From Pseudomonadota bacterium (lineage in GTDB: Bacteria > Pseudomonadota > Alphaproteobacteria > Sphingomonadales > Sphingomonadaceae): a stretch of 64,000 nt of DNA. The notes beneath the pieces were generated by a model. It saw nothing but the letters and a program-made list of their open reading frames with translations. It was not told where the DNA came from and ran no database searches. Numbering within the stretch: the first letter of the stretch is position 1; each line of letters opens with the position of its first letter. Shown one piece after another: positions 44,354 through 52,855 of the stretch. The stretch spans positions 137,664 through 201,663 of the forward strand of contig JAEXFD010000005.1 in the NCBI GenBank assembly GCA_023400405.1. The letters are read 5' to 3'. A program made the translations under genes and the position numbers.

Positions 44354-44430
44354 GCGCCCGTAGCTCAGCTGGATAGAGCATCAGACTACGAATCTGAGGG
44401 TCGGACGTTCGAATCGTTCCGGGCGCGCCA
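44354..44430 (+). tRNA. tRNA-Arg (anticodon ACG)
   Basis: The 77-nt sequence folds with a GCGCCCG/CGGGCGC acceptor stem, the D-arm AGCTCAGCTGGATAGAGC and an anticodon loop CTACGAA within TCAGA/TCTGA. The T-arm has GTTCGAATC, and a G discriminator precedes an encoded CCA. The anticodon ACG reads CGN arginine codons. A rho-independent terminator follows directly. Confidence 0.96.
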
Positions 44431-44432
44431 AA

Positions 44433-44472
44433 CAACCCCCGCCGGCCCATGGCCTTGCGGGGGTTTGTTTTT
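44433..44472 (+). terminator. Rho-independent terminator after tRNA-Arg
   Basis: CAACCCCCGC and GCGGGGGTTTG form a strong stem around a 14-nt loop, followed by TTTTT. It ends 8 bp before the end of the convergent small membrane gene. Confidence 0.8.
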
Positions 44473-44479
44473 CAGGGCC

Positions 44480-44692
44480 TCAATCCGGCACGTCGAAGCT
44501 GTCGAGGATCTTGGCACCCGCCATGAACACGGCGATCGGGCAGAGCGCGAACAGGATCCAGCCGCCCCAGCCCGGAAAGCGCGAAAGATAGTGCACGCCG
44601 CGCTCGGTCGCGCCGCAGGCGAGGCCATAGATTACCAGAAACGCTTCGAACTTGGTCTTGATCATGAACAGGCGTCGGAAGCGATACAGCAT
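44480..44692 (-). CDS. Small two-helix membrane protein
   Basis: The 70-aa protein (MLYRFRRLFMIKTKFEAFLV start) has two hydrophobic segments (about 16-27 and 43-61) separated by RGVHYLSRFPGWGGW. It resembles small conserved inner-membrane proteins seen beside tRNA genes in sphingomonads, though that memory is not checked. The function is unknown. An in-frame ATG for MIKTKFEAF is also possible as start. It is convergent with tRNA-Arg. Confidence 0.65.
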   Translation of the reverse strand: MLYRFRRLFMIKTKFEAFLVIYGLACGATERGVHYLSRFPGWGGWILFALCPIAVFMAGAKILDSFDVPD

Positions 44693-44756
44693 GCCGAACG
44701 CCTAGCAAGCTGTGGGCCAATGGCCGAAATCCGTGGGTTCGCTCGAAAGAATATGG

Positions 44757-46019
44757 TTACCTGTCAATTAACTCGACAGTTCCGACCGTCTCCAGAAGCG
44801 CCCGCCGCGCGGCTTCGATCCGCTCGATCAGCACCGGATCGGCGATCGCATCGAAGGCGATCGCCTCCGGCCAATGGCGCTCGACCACCGCTGCGATCCG
44901 ATCGAGCTTCGCCGCATCGACGAGGAAGCGAGGGTCGATCGTCGCCGGATCGGCGACCACGCGCAATCTCAGGCAGGCCGGGCCGCCGCCATTGGCCATC
45001 GACTGCCGCACATCGACCACTTCGATTCGCCGGATCGGTCCGTTTCCGGCGACATGCGCCTCCAGCCATCGCCAGACTGCCGGAGTTTCGCGCGCTTCGC
45101 TCGGGACGATCAGCGCAGTCTCGCCGGAGCGCAAGGTGACGAGCTGGGCGTTGAACAGATAGGAGCGAATCGCATCGGCAAGGCTTACCTCCGCCGCCGG
45201 CACCTCGACGATCTCCACTTCGGGCAGCGCGGCCCGGAGCTGATCGTAGAATCGATCCTTGTCGGCAAAGGCCTGTTCATGGGCGAACAGGACCCGGCCG
45301 TTGGCGACCGCGACGACGTCGTTGTGGAAGGCGCCCGCCGCGATCGCCGCTTCCGATTGCTGGACGAACAGCGCCTGGCGAACGCCGTGCCGCCGCGCGA
45401 TCGCCGCGCTCGCATCCGGATGCTGACGGGCCGGATAGGGCCCGCCGGAAATGCCGTAGACGAACACCTCGACGCCCGGCGCGTCATGCGTCGGCGCCAG
45501 TCGCATGTGGTTGGCCGCGCCCTCGTCGCCGAACGGGGCGGGCACCGGCCCGTGCACCACGAAGGCGGAGTCTGCGAACGCGAGGCGGAGCTGCGCCAGC
45601 GTCTCGGGCCATTCGTGGCTGCGGTGCGGCATCGTCACCAGATTGGCGACGCTGAGATGGCACTTGCCATCGGCGGCATCGGGGGCGGGCGACACGGTCG
45701 CGGCGTTCGCCGCCCACATCGCGGAGGCGCTCAGGGCCTGAGCCTGGCTGTGCGGAGGGGATTCGTCGTAGCGCAGCCCGAGCTGTGCCAGCCATGCGTG
45801 ATCCGGCCGGGCATGTGGCAGCAAGATTCCCTGGTGCAGCCCGAGCGTGAGGTTGGCGCGCATCTTGGCGATGCCCTGAAGCGCCGCTTCGCGCGGATGG
45901 GCCGTCGCCCCCCGATTCCGCGTCGCCGCCAGGTTGCCCGGGCTCAATCCGGCATAATTGTGACTCGGGCCGATGATACCGTCGAAATTGATTTCGACGA
46001 GGCCGGTCGCTGGCACCAT
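44757..46019 (-). CDS. astB: N-succinylarginine dihydrolase
   Basis: AstB hydrolyses N2-succinylarginine to succinylornithine in the ammonia-producing arginine catabolic (AST) pathway. The 420-aa protein opens with LVEINFDGIIGPSHNYAGLS, and later has GAFHNDVVAVAN (catalytic His) and SMANGGGPACLRLRVV (catalytic Cys). I use the ATG at 46019, 7 bp past the astA stop; longer starts at 46040 and 46052 overlap astA. astA and a M20 hydrolase lie upstream in the same operon, but no astC, astD or astE gene is in the window. Confidence 0.95.
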   Translation of the reverse strand: MVPATGLVEINFDGIIGPSHNYAGLSPGNLAATRNRGATAHPREAALQGIAKMRANLTLGLHQGILLPHARPDHAWLAQLGLRYDESPPHSQAQALSASAMWAANAATVSPAPDAADGKCHLSVANLVTMPHRSHEWPETLAQLRLAFADSAFVVHGPVPAPFGDEGAANHMRLAPTHDAPGVEVFVYGISGGPYPARQHPDASAAIARRHGVRQALFVQQSEAAIAAGAFHNDVVAVANGRVLFAHEQAFADKDRFYDQLRAALPEVEIVEVPAAEVSLADAIRSYLFNAQLVTLRSGETALIVPSEARETPAVWRWLEAHVAGNGPIRRIEVVDVRQSMANGGGPACLRLRVVADPATIDPRFLVDAAKLDRIAAVVERHWPEAIAFDAIADPVLIERIEAARRALLETVGTVELIDR

Positions 46020-46026
46020 CCCGGGC

Positions 46027-47037
46027 TCAGCGGCCGACATGCAGCACGTCATCGCCGGCGCGGACCCCCAGCAGGCTTGCTGCGTCGGGATCGATCGAGA
46101 CGCCGCCGTCGCTCGCTGCGACGCGGCCCTGCACCACTCGGAAGCGGGCGAGTTTGCCGCTTGCGATCAGTGCCGGCTCGCCACCCGGCGCCACCGATGC
46201 CACGCGTGCCGGTTTGGCGTCACGCACCGTGCGGACCTGGTCCGTCCGGGCGGTCATCGTCGGTCCGCCATCGAAGATGTCGACATAGCGCTCCCAGGCG
46301 AAGCCCTCATTCTCGAGCATCCGCATCGCGGCGCGGCCCGAAGGATGGGGGAGGCCGATCACGCTGCGCGCATGTTCGGAGAGCATCGCCGTGTAGATCG
46401 GATGCTTGGGCATCAGATCCGCGATGAACTGGTTGCCATGGACGGCATTGAAGCTGTCCGCCTCCTGGAACCCCATGCCGAAGAACCGCCCGGCAACGCC
46501 ATCCCAGAACGGCGATCCGCCGGCTTCGTCGATCACGCCCCGCAATTCGGCAAGCACCTGATCGGCGAAGCGCGCGCGGTGCGCGGCGATGAACAGGTAC
46601 CGGCTGCGCGCGAGCAACAGCCCCAATCCACCGGCACGCTCGTTGGGATGGAGGAACAGGCCGCCGACTTCGCTGCAGCCCTCGAGATCGTTGACCAGGC
46701 TGAGCGTCTCGGCACGAAAGGTGCGGCCGAGCTCCTGGCTGTGCTTGGTCTCGGTGGCGATGCGATAGGAATAAAAAGGCCATTTCTGGCCCACTGCCGT
46801 GAAGATCTGGCAAGTGCCGCGCACTTCCCCGGTCTCGGCATTTTCGAGGACGAGCACGAAGACGTCGTCGGCCTGCTCATCCATCCCGCGATCGAAGGCC
46901 GCGTGGCTGCGCGCGAGCTTGGCGCGCAGCACGTCCTTTTCGGGCTGGAGGTTGGTGAAGCCGCCACCGGTGAGCTTCGCCATTTCATACAGCGCCTGGA
47001 GGTCCTCGTCGCGCGCGGCGCGGATCACGAAGCTCAT
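46027..47037 (-). CDS. astA: Arginine N-succinyltransferase
   Basis: AstA transfers succinyl from succinyl-CoA to arginine, the first AST step. The 336-aa protein begins MSFVIRAARDEDLQALYEMA. It has GGGFTNLQPEKDVLRAKL, CSEVGGLFLHPNERAGGLGL and PFWDGVAGRFFGMGFQEAD, which are characteristic of the family. It is a single subunit, not split into AruF and AruG. Its start overlaps the upstream M20 hydrolase stop by 4 bp, so translation is coupled. Confidence 0.96.
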   Translation of the reverse strand: MSFVIRAARDEDLQALYEMAKLTGGGFTNLQPEKDVLRAKLARSHAAFDRGMDEQADDVFVLVLENAETGEVRGTCQIFTAVGQKWPFYSYRIATETKHSQELGRTFRAETLSLVNDLEGCSEVGGLFLHPNERAGGLGLLLARSRYLFIAAHRARFADQVLAELRGVIDEAGGSPFWDGVAGRFFGMGFQEADSFNAVHGNQFIADLMPKHPIYTAMLSEHARSVIGLPHPSGRAAMRMLENEGFAWERYVDIFDGGPTMTARTDQVRTVRDAKPARVASVAPGGEPALIASGKLARFRVVQGRVAASDGGVSIDPDAASLLGVRAGDDVLHVGR

Positions 47038-48242
47038 GGCCGACCCTTTTCAGCGATTCGCAGGATGGTCAGCGCGGACAGGGCGGCACGCTCGGGCAGG
47101 CTCTCGGGTATCAGAAATTCCTCCGCACTATGGATCAGGCCCCCGCGTGCGCCCATCGTGTCGACCACGGGGACGCCGCAGGCAGCGATATTGTTGCCGT
47201 CGCACACCCCGCCGCTGAACTTCCATTCGATTGGGATGCCGAGATCGGCGCCGGCCTCGCGGACCAGCGCGAACAGCCGCTCGGCGCCCGCATCGATCGG
47301 CTTGGGCGGGCGATTGAAGCTGCCATGGACTTCGACGCGGACGTCGTGCGCCGCCATCACCGCCGCCGTAGCGGTATCGAGCGCAGCCTGGGCGGCGGCG
47401 ATCGCCTCGGCATCACGAGGCCGAAAATTGACGCGCAGCAGCGCAAAGTCGGGCACGACGTTGTTGGGCCCGCCCCCTTCGATCCGCGCCGGGTTCACGG
47501 CGAGGCCCGGCGCCTTCGCCGCGGCCAGCCGCAGGGCGAGATCGGCGGCGGCGACCAGGGCGTTTCGCCCCTCGTCCGGATTCCGCCCCGCGTGCGCGGA
47601 CTTGCCACGCACGACGATCGAGAAATTGCCGGTGCCGCCGCGCGCGCCGGCAAGCGTGCCGTCGGGCAGCGCGGGCTCATAGGTCAGGGCCGCGACCTTG
47701 CCTCCCGCCGCGCGGGCGATCAGACCGGCGGAAGAGAAGGAGCCGGTCTCCTCGTCCGAGTTGATCAGCACCTCATAGCCGATGCGCGCCGCCAGCGAGC
47801 TCGTCTCGATCGCTTCGAGCGCGGCGAGCATCAGCGCGAGGCCGCCTTTCATGTCGGCCGAGCCGGGGGCATTGAGGCTTCCGTCCGCCAGCCACCGCCC
47901 GACCTGGAAGGCGTGATCGGCCCCATAGACCGTATCCATATGCCCTGTGAACAGCATCTGCACCGACGCTTCGGGCCGCACCGTCAGATGAAGGTGCCGG
48001 CCATGCGCGATCTCCTCGACCCGCCCGTCGGAGGTCACCGCCGTGACCGGATCGGGATCGATCAGGACGAGTTCGCCTGGAAGTGCGGAAAAGCCATCCG
48101 CGAGCGATTCCGCCATCCGTTTCAGCCCGGCGAGGTTGCGCGTCCCGCTGTTGATCGCGGTCCAGGCTTCGGTCCGGGCGAGCATCGGCGACTCACCTGC
48201 GCGCTCGATCGAGGCGCGCTCGTTGGCGGAAAGGTCGGTCAT
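47034..48242 (-). CDS. M20 family zinc peptidase/hydrolase of the ast operon
   Basis: The 402-aa protein is an M20 metallopeptidase related to glutamate carboxypeptidase CPG2. Metal ligands and catalytic residues are visible: H and D in TGHMDTVYG, D in GSADMKGG, EE in SDEETGS, and the C-terminal His in GGLIHSAEEFL. It is first in the operon with astA and astB and is coupled to astA by a 4-bp overlap. It may do the succinylglutamate-desuccinylating step that AstE does elsewhere, or another hydrolysis in the pathway; that is inference. Confidence 0.88.
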   Translation of the reverse strand: MTDLSANERASIERAGESPMLARTEAWTAINSGTRNLAGLKRMAESLADGFSALPGELVLIDPDPVTAVTSDGRVEEIAHGRHLHLTVRPEASVQMLFTGHMDTVYGADHAFQVGRWLADGSLNAPGSADMKGGLALMLAALEAIETSSLAARIGYEVLINSDEETGSFSSAGLIARAAGGKVAALTYEPALPDGTLAGARGGTGNFSIVVRGKSAHAGRNPDEGRNALVAAADLALRLAAAKAPGLAVNPARIEGGGPNNVVPDFALLRVNFRPRDAEAIAAAQAALDTATAAVMAAHDVRVEVHGSFNRPPKPIDAGAERLFALVREAGADLGIPIEWKFSGGVCDGNNIAACGVPVVDTMGARGGLIHSAEEFLIPESLPERAALSALTILRIAEKGRP

Positions 48243-48308
48243 TTCGGGGTCGTAGCGCGAACCCGCCGGGGTTGAACACCCCCGCTGTTTTGCTGCGCCT
48301 ATAGCCGG

Positions 48309-49211
48309 TCAGAAATCGACGACCAGCGCCGCGCGGCTAGTCGTATCGGTGGTGCGCCGGCCATCGGGAGGCGCGCTTTCATACTGCATCGTGTAGCTGA
48401 ACTGCGCCGAAAGCGGCCCGATCAACCGCGCGAGCAGGGCCGACTTCGAAGAGACGGTGCTGTTCGCCTGCTGCAGATAGGCCGATGCGTTCTGCGTTAC
48501 CGAGATGCCCTTGCTGAGCTTCCAGCCGAAATCGAGGCTGCCGCGCGCTGCGGCGGCGCTCTCATTGCCTTCGTTCGCGCTGTCGACGAACCGCGTGTAG
48601 CGAAACGCCGGCCCCAGCTCGACATCGAGCTTCACCGCCGGCGATCGAATGGCGCTGTAGCCGATTCCACTCGACAGCGAGATGCGATCGCTGAACCCCG
48701 AAAATCGGTCGCTTTCATATTGCGCTGCCCCATAGAGATAGGCGCGATCGTCGAACTTCCAGTTTGGTTCGTAAGCAGCGAGGTAGCGCTCGCGCGTGGT
48801 GAGGCCCAGGCTTTCCTGATAATCGGCCTGGAGGCGGACCTTGTGCCGCCACTCCAGCCCCTCGCGCTTGACTTCGGCCGCCGCGGTGACGCCGACATTC
48901 TCGGTATTGCCGGTGGTGATATAGCCGCCGAGTTCGGCATGGCCCTTGATCAGGTCGAAGAAGTCGGCGTTCTGGATCTTGGCCTGAGCCTTGCGTAGCC
49001 GCTCGTTGCGCCAGTCGGTCGCGATCTTCACGACCTGGTCGGCGGTGTCGGGCGCGGCCGAGCGCGCATATTTTACGATCACCGCGACGTCGTTCTCGTT
49101 GCCCGACTCCATTGCGGCATCCAGCATCGCCTTGATCGTCGGCGGAATCGTCGGATCCCCGCCCGAGGCGTTGGCAAGCAGCAGCGGAAAGGCGATCAGC
49201 AGGGCACGCAT
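48309..49211 (-). CDS. DUF481 outer-membrane beta-barrel protein
   Basis: The 300-aa protein has a short signal peptide (MRALLIAFPLLLANASGG) and an N-terminal helical part. A DUF481 barrel follows, with GGYITTGNTENVGVTAAAEV, SLSSGIGYSAIRS and a final strand ending in RAALVVDF. The terminal Phe is typical of outer-membrane proteins. The function of DUF481 proteins is unclear (some are salt- or stress-induced). It is a stand-alone gene between the ast operon and rppH. Confidence 0.85.
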   Translation of the reverse strand: MRALLIAFPLLLANASGGDPTIPPTIKAMLDAAMESGNENDVAVIVKYARSAAPDTADQVVKIATDWRNERLRKAQAKIQNADFFDLIKGHAELGGYITTGNTENVGVTAAAEVKREGLEWRHKVRLQADYQESLGLTTRERYLAAYEPNWKFDDRAYLYGAAQYESDRFSGFSDRISLSSGIGYSAIRSPAVKLDVELGPAFRYTRFVDSANEGNESAAAARGSLDFGWKLSKGISVTQNASAYLQQANSTVSSKSALLARLIGPLSAQFSYTMQYESAPPDGRRTTDTTSRAALVVDF

Positions 49212-49253
49212 CGGTCGCGCCTCTAAGCATGCGACTCGGGCGAGAATAGGGCC

Positions 49254-49736
49254 TTATCCGACGAGATGGGGTTCGAAGACGGTGAGCAGTTGCCGGTAGA
49301 GCTCCCGCTTGAACGGCACAATCACGTCGGGCAGCTCGGCGGGATCGATCCAACGCCAGGCGCGGAACTCGGGTTCCGGCGTGGCGATGTTGACGTCGGC
49401 ATCCTCGCCCAGGAAGCGGAACAGGAACCAGCGCTGGCGCTGTCCCCGCCACTTGCCCTTCCAGACCTTGCCGATCAGGTCCACGGGCAGGTCGTAAGTG
49501 AGCTCGTCCGGCGCCTCGGCGACCAGTTCGGCCAGCGCGCGCTCGACGCCGGTCTCTTCCCACAGCTCGCGCCAGGCGGCGTCGAGCGGGTCTTCTCCGG
49601 GATCGATCCCACCCTGGGGCATCTGCCACGCCTCGAGTACCGAATCGAGCCGCTGGCCGACGAACACCTTGCCGTCGCGGTTGAGCAGCATCACGCCGGC
49701 ACAGGGGCGGTAGGGAAGGGAGGTCGGGTCGATCAT
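49254..49736 (-). CDS. rppH: RNA pyrophosphohydrolase RppH
   Basis: RppH removes pyrophosphate from mRNA 5' ends and so triggers decay. The 160-aa protein contains the Nudix box in MPQGGIDPGEDPLDAAWREL with WEETGV, the N-terminal YRPCAGVMLLNRDGKVFVGQ and the C-terminal IVPFKRELYRQLL. These fit the alphaproteobacterial RppH subgroup. It is divergent from korA. The ATG at 49736 is the natural start (MIDPTSLPYRPC). Confidence 0.94.
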   Translation of the reverse strand: MIDPTSLPYRPCAGVMLLNRDGKVFVGQRLDSVLEAWQMPQGGIDPGEDPLDAAWRELWEETGVERALAELVAEAPDELTYDLPVDLIGKVWKGKWRGQRQRWFLFRFLGEDADVNIATPEPEFRAWRWIDPAELPDVIVPFKRELYRQLLTVFEPHLVG

Positions 49737-49871
49737 GCCGCCGCCCCTACAGCCATCGGCGTCGCGGCGGAAGCGTCGCTTCGGGGGCGACTCATTTTCT
49801 CCTTTGGGATGCGCGGCAGAGGGGCGTACACATCGCTCGGAGAGAGACATAAAGCGTGGGAAGACCAGATC

Positions 49872-51770
49872 ATGGCAACCGCCGCTCATGCGCTGACGCC
49901 CGAGGAAGCGTCGGCCCGTCCTGCCCCGGAGGCGGTCGTCATACGCTTCGCCGGCGATTCCGGCGACGGCATGCAGCTTACCGGCGGCCAGTTCACGCTC
50001 TCGACCGCGCTCGCCGGAAACGATCTCGCGACCTTCCCCGATTTCCCCGCGGAGATCCGCGCGCCCCAGGGCACGTTGTTCGGCGTCTCCGCCTTCCAGA
50101 TCAATTTCGGCTCGGCCCAGATCGACACCGCGGGCGACGCGCCCGACGTCCTGGTCGCGATGAATCCGGCGGCGCTCAAGGTGAATGTCGATCAGCTCAA
50201 GCACGGCGGGTTGATCATCGCCGACACCGGCGAGTTCGGGCAGCGCAACCTCGACAAGGCCAAATACGCCGCCAATCCGCTCAACGACGGCAGTCTCGCC
50301 AAGTGGCAACTCCTCAAGCTCGACATCTCACAGCTCACGCTCGACGCGGTGAAGCCCTTCGGCCTCGGCAACAAGGAGGCGCTGCGCTGCAAGAACATGT
50401 GGACGCTCGGCCTGGCGCTCTGGATGTTCGATCGCGATCGCCAGCCGCTGATCGACTGGCTCACGACCAAGTTCGCCAAGGCGCCTGAGCTTGCCGAGGC
50501 GAACATCGCCGCGCTCAACGCCGGCCATGCCTATGGCGAAACCGCCGAACTGGGGGCGATGGGCATCACGCAGCGCCACCTCGCCGCTGCGCCGGCCGAG
50601 CCGGGTCTTTATCGTACCGTCACCGGTGCGGAATCGATCGCGCTCGGTCTGGTCGCCGGCGCCCAGCTCGCCGGGCTCAAGCTGTTCTTCGGCGGTTATC
50701 CGATTACTCCCGCCAGCGCGATCCTGCACGGCCTGGCGCGCTTCAAGGAATACGACGTCACCACCTTTCAGGCAGAGGACGAGATCGCCGCGATCGCCTC
50801 GGCACTGGGGGCGGCCTATGCCGGCAGTCTTGGCGTCACTTGCTCCTCCGGCCCGGGCATCGCGCTCAAGACCGAGGCGATCGGCCTCGCGATCATGACC
50901 GAGCTGCCGCTGGTGATCGTCAATGCCCAGCGCGGCGGTCCTTCCACCGGCCTGCCGACCAAGACCGAGCAATCCGACCTCTATCAGGCGGTCTATGGCC
51001 GCAATGGCGATTCCCCGGTCCCCGTGATCGCAGCCCGTTCCGCCGCCGATTGCTTTGACTGCGCGATCGAGGCGGTGCGGATCGCGACGCAGTATATGAC
51101 CCCGGTGATGCTGCTCACCGACGGCTATCTCCAGAATGCCGCCGAGCCGTGGAGAGTGCCGGACATGTCGGCTTACGCGCCCTTCCCGGTGCAGTTCCGT
51201 ACCCAGGCTCCGGCCGAGGGCGAGAAGTTCCTGCCCTATGCCCGCGACAACAAGCTCGCCCGGCCCTGGGTGAAGCCGGGGACGCCCGGGCTGCTCCACC
51301 GGATCGGCGGGATCGAGAAGGCGCAGGGCACCGGCAATATCGACTACTCCCCCGCTAACCACCAAGCGATGACCGATACCCGCCGTGACAAGGTGTTCGG
51401 CATCGATGTGCCGGACCAGGCGATCGAGCAGGGCGGGGCGGGGGGCCGGCTCGTCGTGGTCGGCTGGGGATCGACCTATGGCCCGATCGCCCAGGCGGTG
51501 CGCAGGGCGCGGGGCAGGGGGCATGACGTCAGCCACCTCCATCTCCGCCATATCTGGCCGCTACCGGAAAATCTGGGCGACCTTCTAAAGAGTTACGAGC
51601 ATATTCTCGTTCCGGAGATGAACAGCGGTCAGCTTAAGACCGTGCTGCGCGACCAATTCCTTGTCGATGCCAAGTCGCTGACGAAAGTCTCCGGCCAGCC
51701 TTTCCGCATCGCCGAGATCGAGGCGGCGATCGCCCAGCATCTCGGCGCGAATGAGGCGGTGCCCCTGTGA
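49872..51770 (+). CDS. 2-oxoacid:acceptor oxidoreductase, fused gamma/alpha subunit
   Basis: The 632-aa protein has an N-terminal gamma-type domain (about 20-200, RFAGDSGDGMQLTGGQF) and a C-terminal alpha-type pyrimidine-binding domain (FFGGYPITPASAILHGLARF; SSGPGIALKTEAIGLAIMTE). This is the KorA layout of 2-oxoglutarate:ferredoxin oxidoreductase. A thiamine-binding beta subunit gene (korB) usually follows directly but is not here; a palindrome and unrelated genes follow. The start has GGGAAG upstream. The substrate could be 2-oxoglutarate or another 2-oxoacid. Confidence 0.92.
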   Translation: MATAAHALTPEEASARPAPEAVVIRFAGDSGDGMQLTGGQFTLSTALAGNDLATFPDFPAEIRAPQGTLFGVSAFQINFGSAQIDTAGDAPDVLVAMNPAALKVNVDQLKHGGLIIADTGEFGQRNLDKAKYAANPLNDGSLAKWQLLKLDISQLTLDAVKPFGLGNKEALRCKNMWTLGLALWMFDRDRQPLIDWLTTKFAKAPELAEANIAALNAGHAYGETAELGAMGITQRHLAAAPAEPGLYRTVTGAESIALGLVAGAQLAGLKLFFGGYPITPASAILHGLARFKEYDVTTFQAEDEIAAIASALGAAYAGSLGVTCSSGPGIALKTEAIGLAIMTELPLVIVNAQRGGPSTGLPTKTEQSDLYQAVYGRNGDSPVPVIAARSAADCFDCAIEAVRIATQYMTPVMLLTDGYLQNAAEPWRVPDMSAYAPFPVQFRTQAPAEGEKFLPYARDNKLARPWVKPGTPGLLHRIGGIEKAQGTGNIDYSPANHQAMTDTRRDKVFGIDVPDQAIEQGGAGGRLVVVGWGSTYGPIAQAVRRARGRGHDVSHLHLRHIWPLPENLGDLLKSYEHILVPEMNSGQLKTVLRDQFLVDAKSLTKVSGQPFRIAEIEAAIAQHLGANEAVPL

Positions 51771-51773
51771 ATT

Positions 51774-51829
51774 CCCTCTCCCAACGGGAGAGGGAGGGAG
51801 CGCCGAAGGCGCGGAAGGGTGAGGGTGAC
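51774..51829. repeat. Palindromic repeat CCCTCTCCC/GGGAGAGGG, single unit
   Basis: A perfect 9-bp hairpin (51774-51794) is followed by AGGGAGCGCCGAAGGCGCGG and then AAGGGTGAGGGTGACG. It starts 4 bp after the korA stop. The same unit occurs as inverted pairs at 60784 and 63046. Confidence 0.7.
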
Positions 51830-51872
51830 GCCGCTTAACCCTTCCCCAACCCGCGCACGCTAAACCGCCCCC

Positions 51873-52076
51873 ATGCTCCGCCTCGCGCTCCCGCTGCTGC
51901 TTCTCGCCGCCCCGGCGCTCGCCGCGGACGAGCCGCCGCATACCGGCCGCGCGGGCACCCGTTCGATGCCCGAGCTTTCGGACCTCGCCCTCGCCGCCTG
52001 TGCGGTCGCCGGCGTGTGGTTCGTCCGGCGCCGGCTGCGCGCGCGCTTCCGCAACGAGAACGCGCCCAAGGATTGA
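51873..52076 (+). CDS. Small exported protein with C-terminal anchor
   Basis: The 67-aa protein has a signal peptide (MLRLALPLLLLAAPALAADE) and a C-terminal hydrophobic helix ending in arginines (MPELSDLALAACAVAGVWFV, then RRRLRARF). The layout of proline-containing stretch, helix and Arg cluster recalls PEP-CTERM sorting signals, but the PEP motif reads MPELSD and no exosortase is nearby. The function is unknown. It precedes hisE by 31 bp. Confidence 0.6.
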   Translation: MLRLALPLLLLAAPALAADEPPHTGRAGTRSMPELSDLALAACAVAGVWFVRRRLRARFRNENAPKD

Positions 52077-52107
52077 CACGGCCGCCCTGCTCCCGCAGCC
52101 GGAGCCC

Positions 52108-52431
52108 ATGGCCGACTCCCTCGACGCGCTCGAAGCCGTGATCCGCGAACGCCGCGGCGCCGATCCCTCGACCTCTTATGTCGCCAAGCTCACGTCGCGC
52201 GGCCGCGCCAAGATCGCGCAGAAGCTCGGCGAGGAAGCGGTGGAGACCGTGATCGCGGCGATCCAGGACGATCGCGCCGAGCTGACCAAGGAAGCGGCCG
52301 ACCTCGTCTTCCACCTCATCGTCCTGCTCGCCGATGCCGGCCTCAGCCTCGACGACGTCCGCGCCGAACTCGCGCGCCGCGAAGGCGTGTCGGGGCTCGC
52401 GGAAAAGGCGAGCCGGACGCCGCAAGCCTGA
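52108..52431 (+). CDS. hisE: Phosphoribosyl-ATP diphosphatase
   Basis: HisE hydrolyses phosphoribosyl-ATP, the second step of histidine synthesis. The 107-aa protein has TSYVAKLTSRGRAKIAQKLG and GEEAVETVIAA, with the EE and later EAADLVFH residues that bind magnesium in this MazG-like fold. It has GGAG just before the ATG. A hinT-type gene follows 20 bp later, a usual pairing, but the other his genes commonly found upstream are replaced by the small exported protein and korA. Confidence 0.95.
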   Translation: MADSLDALEAVIRERRGADPSTSYVAKLTSRGRAKIAQKLGEEAVETVIAAIQDDRAELTKEAADLVFHLIVLLADAGLSLDDVRAELARREGVSGLAEKASRTPQA

Positions 52432-52451
52432 ACCGAACCGCGGAGCCAACC

Positions 52452-52829
52452 ATGCCGATCGACGCCACCCAGCCCTATGACGACCAGAATATCTTCGCCA
52501 GGATCCTGCGCGGCGAGATCCCGTCCAAGACGGTGTTCGAGGACGAATTCGCCCTCGCCTTTCACGACATCAATCCCCAGGCGCCGCATCACATCCTGGT
52601 GATCCCCAAGGGCGCCTACGTCTCGTGGGACGATTTCTCGGCCAAAGCGAGCGAGGCGGAGATCGCCGGCTTCGTCCGCGCGGTCGGCCAGGTCGCGCGC
52701 GAGGCGGGGTTCGTCGCCCCCGGCTATCGCCTGCTCGCCAACACCGGCATGGACGCGCATCAGGAAGTGCCCCACCTCCATGTCCATCTCTTCGCCGGGC
52801 GTCCGCTCGGGCCGATGCTGGCGCGCTAA
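52452..52829 (+). CDS. HIT family nucleotide hydrolase (HinT-like)
   Basis: The 125-aa protein has the histidine triad HLHVHLF near its C-terminus and the N-terminal NIFARILRGEIPSKTVFEDE with HDINPQAPHHILVIP, all standard for HinT. HinT hydrolyses purine nucleoside phosphoramidates and acyl-adenylates. It follows hisE and is probably cotranscribed with it. A MgtC-family gene begins 26 bp downstream on the same strand. Confidence 0.94.
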   Translation: MPIDATQPYDDQNIFARILRGEIPSKTVFEDEFALAFHDINPQAPHHILVIPKGAYVSWDDFSAKASEAEIAGFVRAVGQVAREAGFVAPGYRLLANTGMDAHQEVPHLHVHLFAGRPLGPMLAR

Positions 52830-52855
52830 GTCCACTCCCACGCAGGGCTCGCCCC

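Noticed and set aside
51873..52076. PEP-CTERM protein
   Set aside because: The motif is MPELSD, not PEP, and no exosortase gene is in the window, so I leave it as an anchored small protein.
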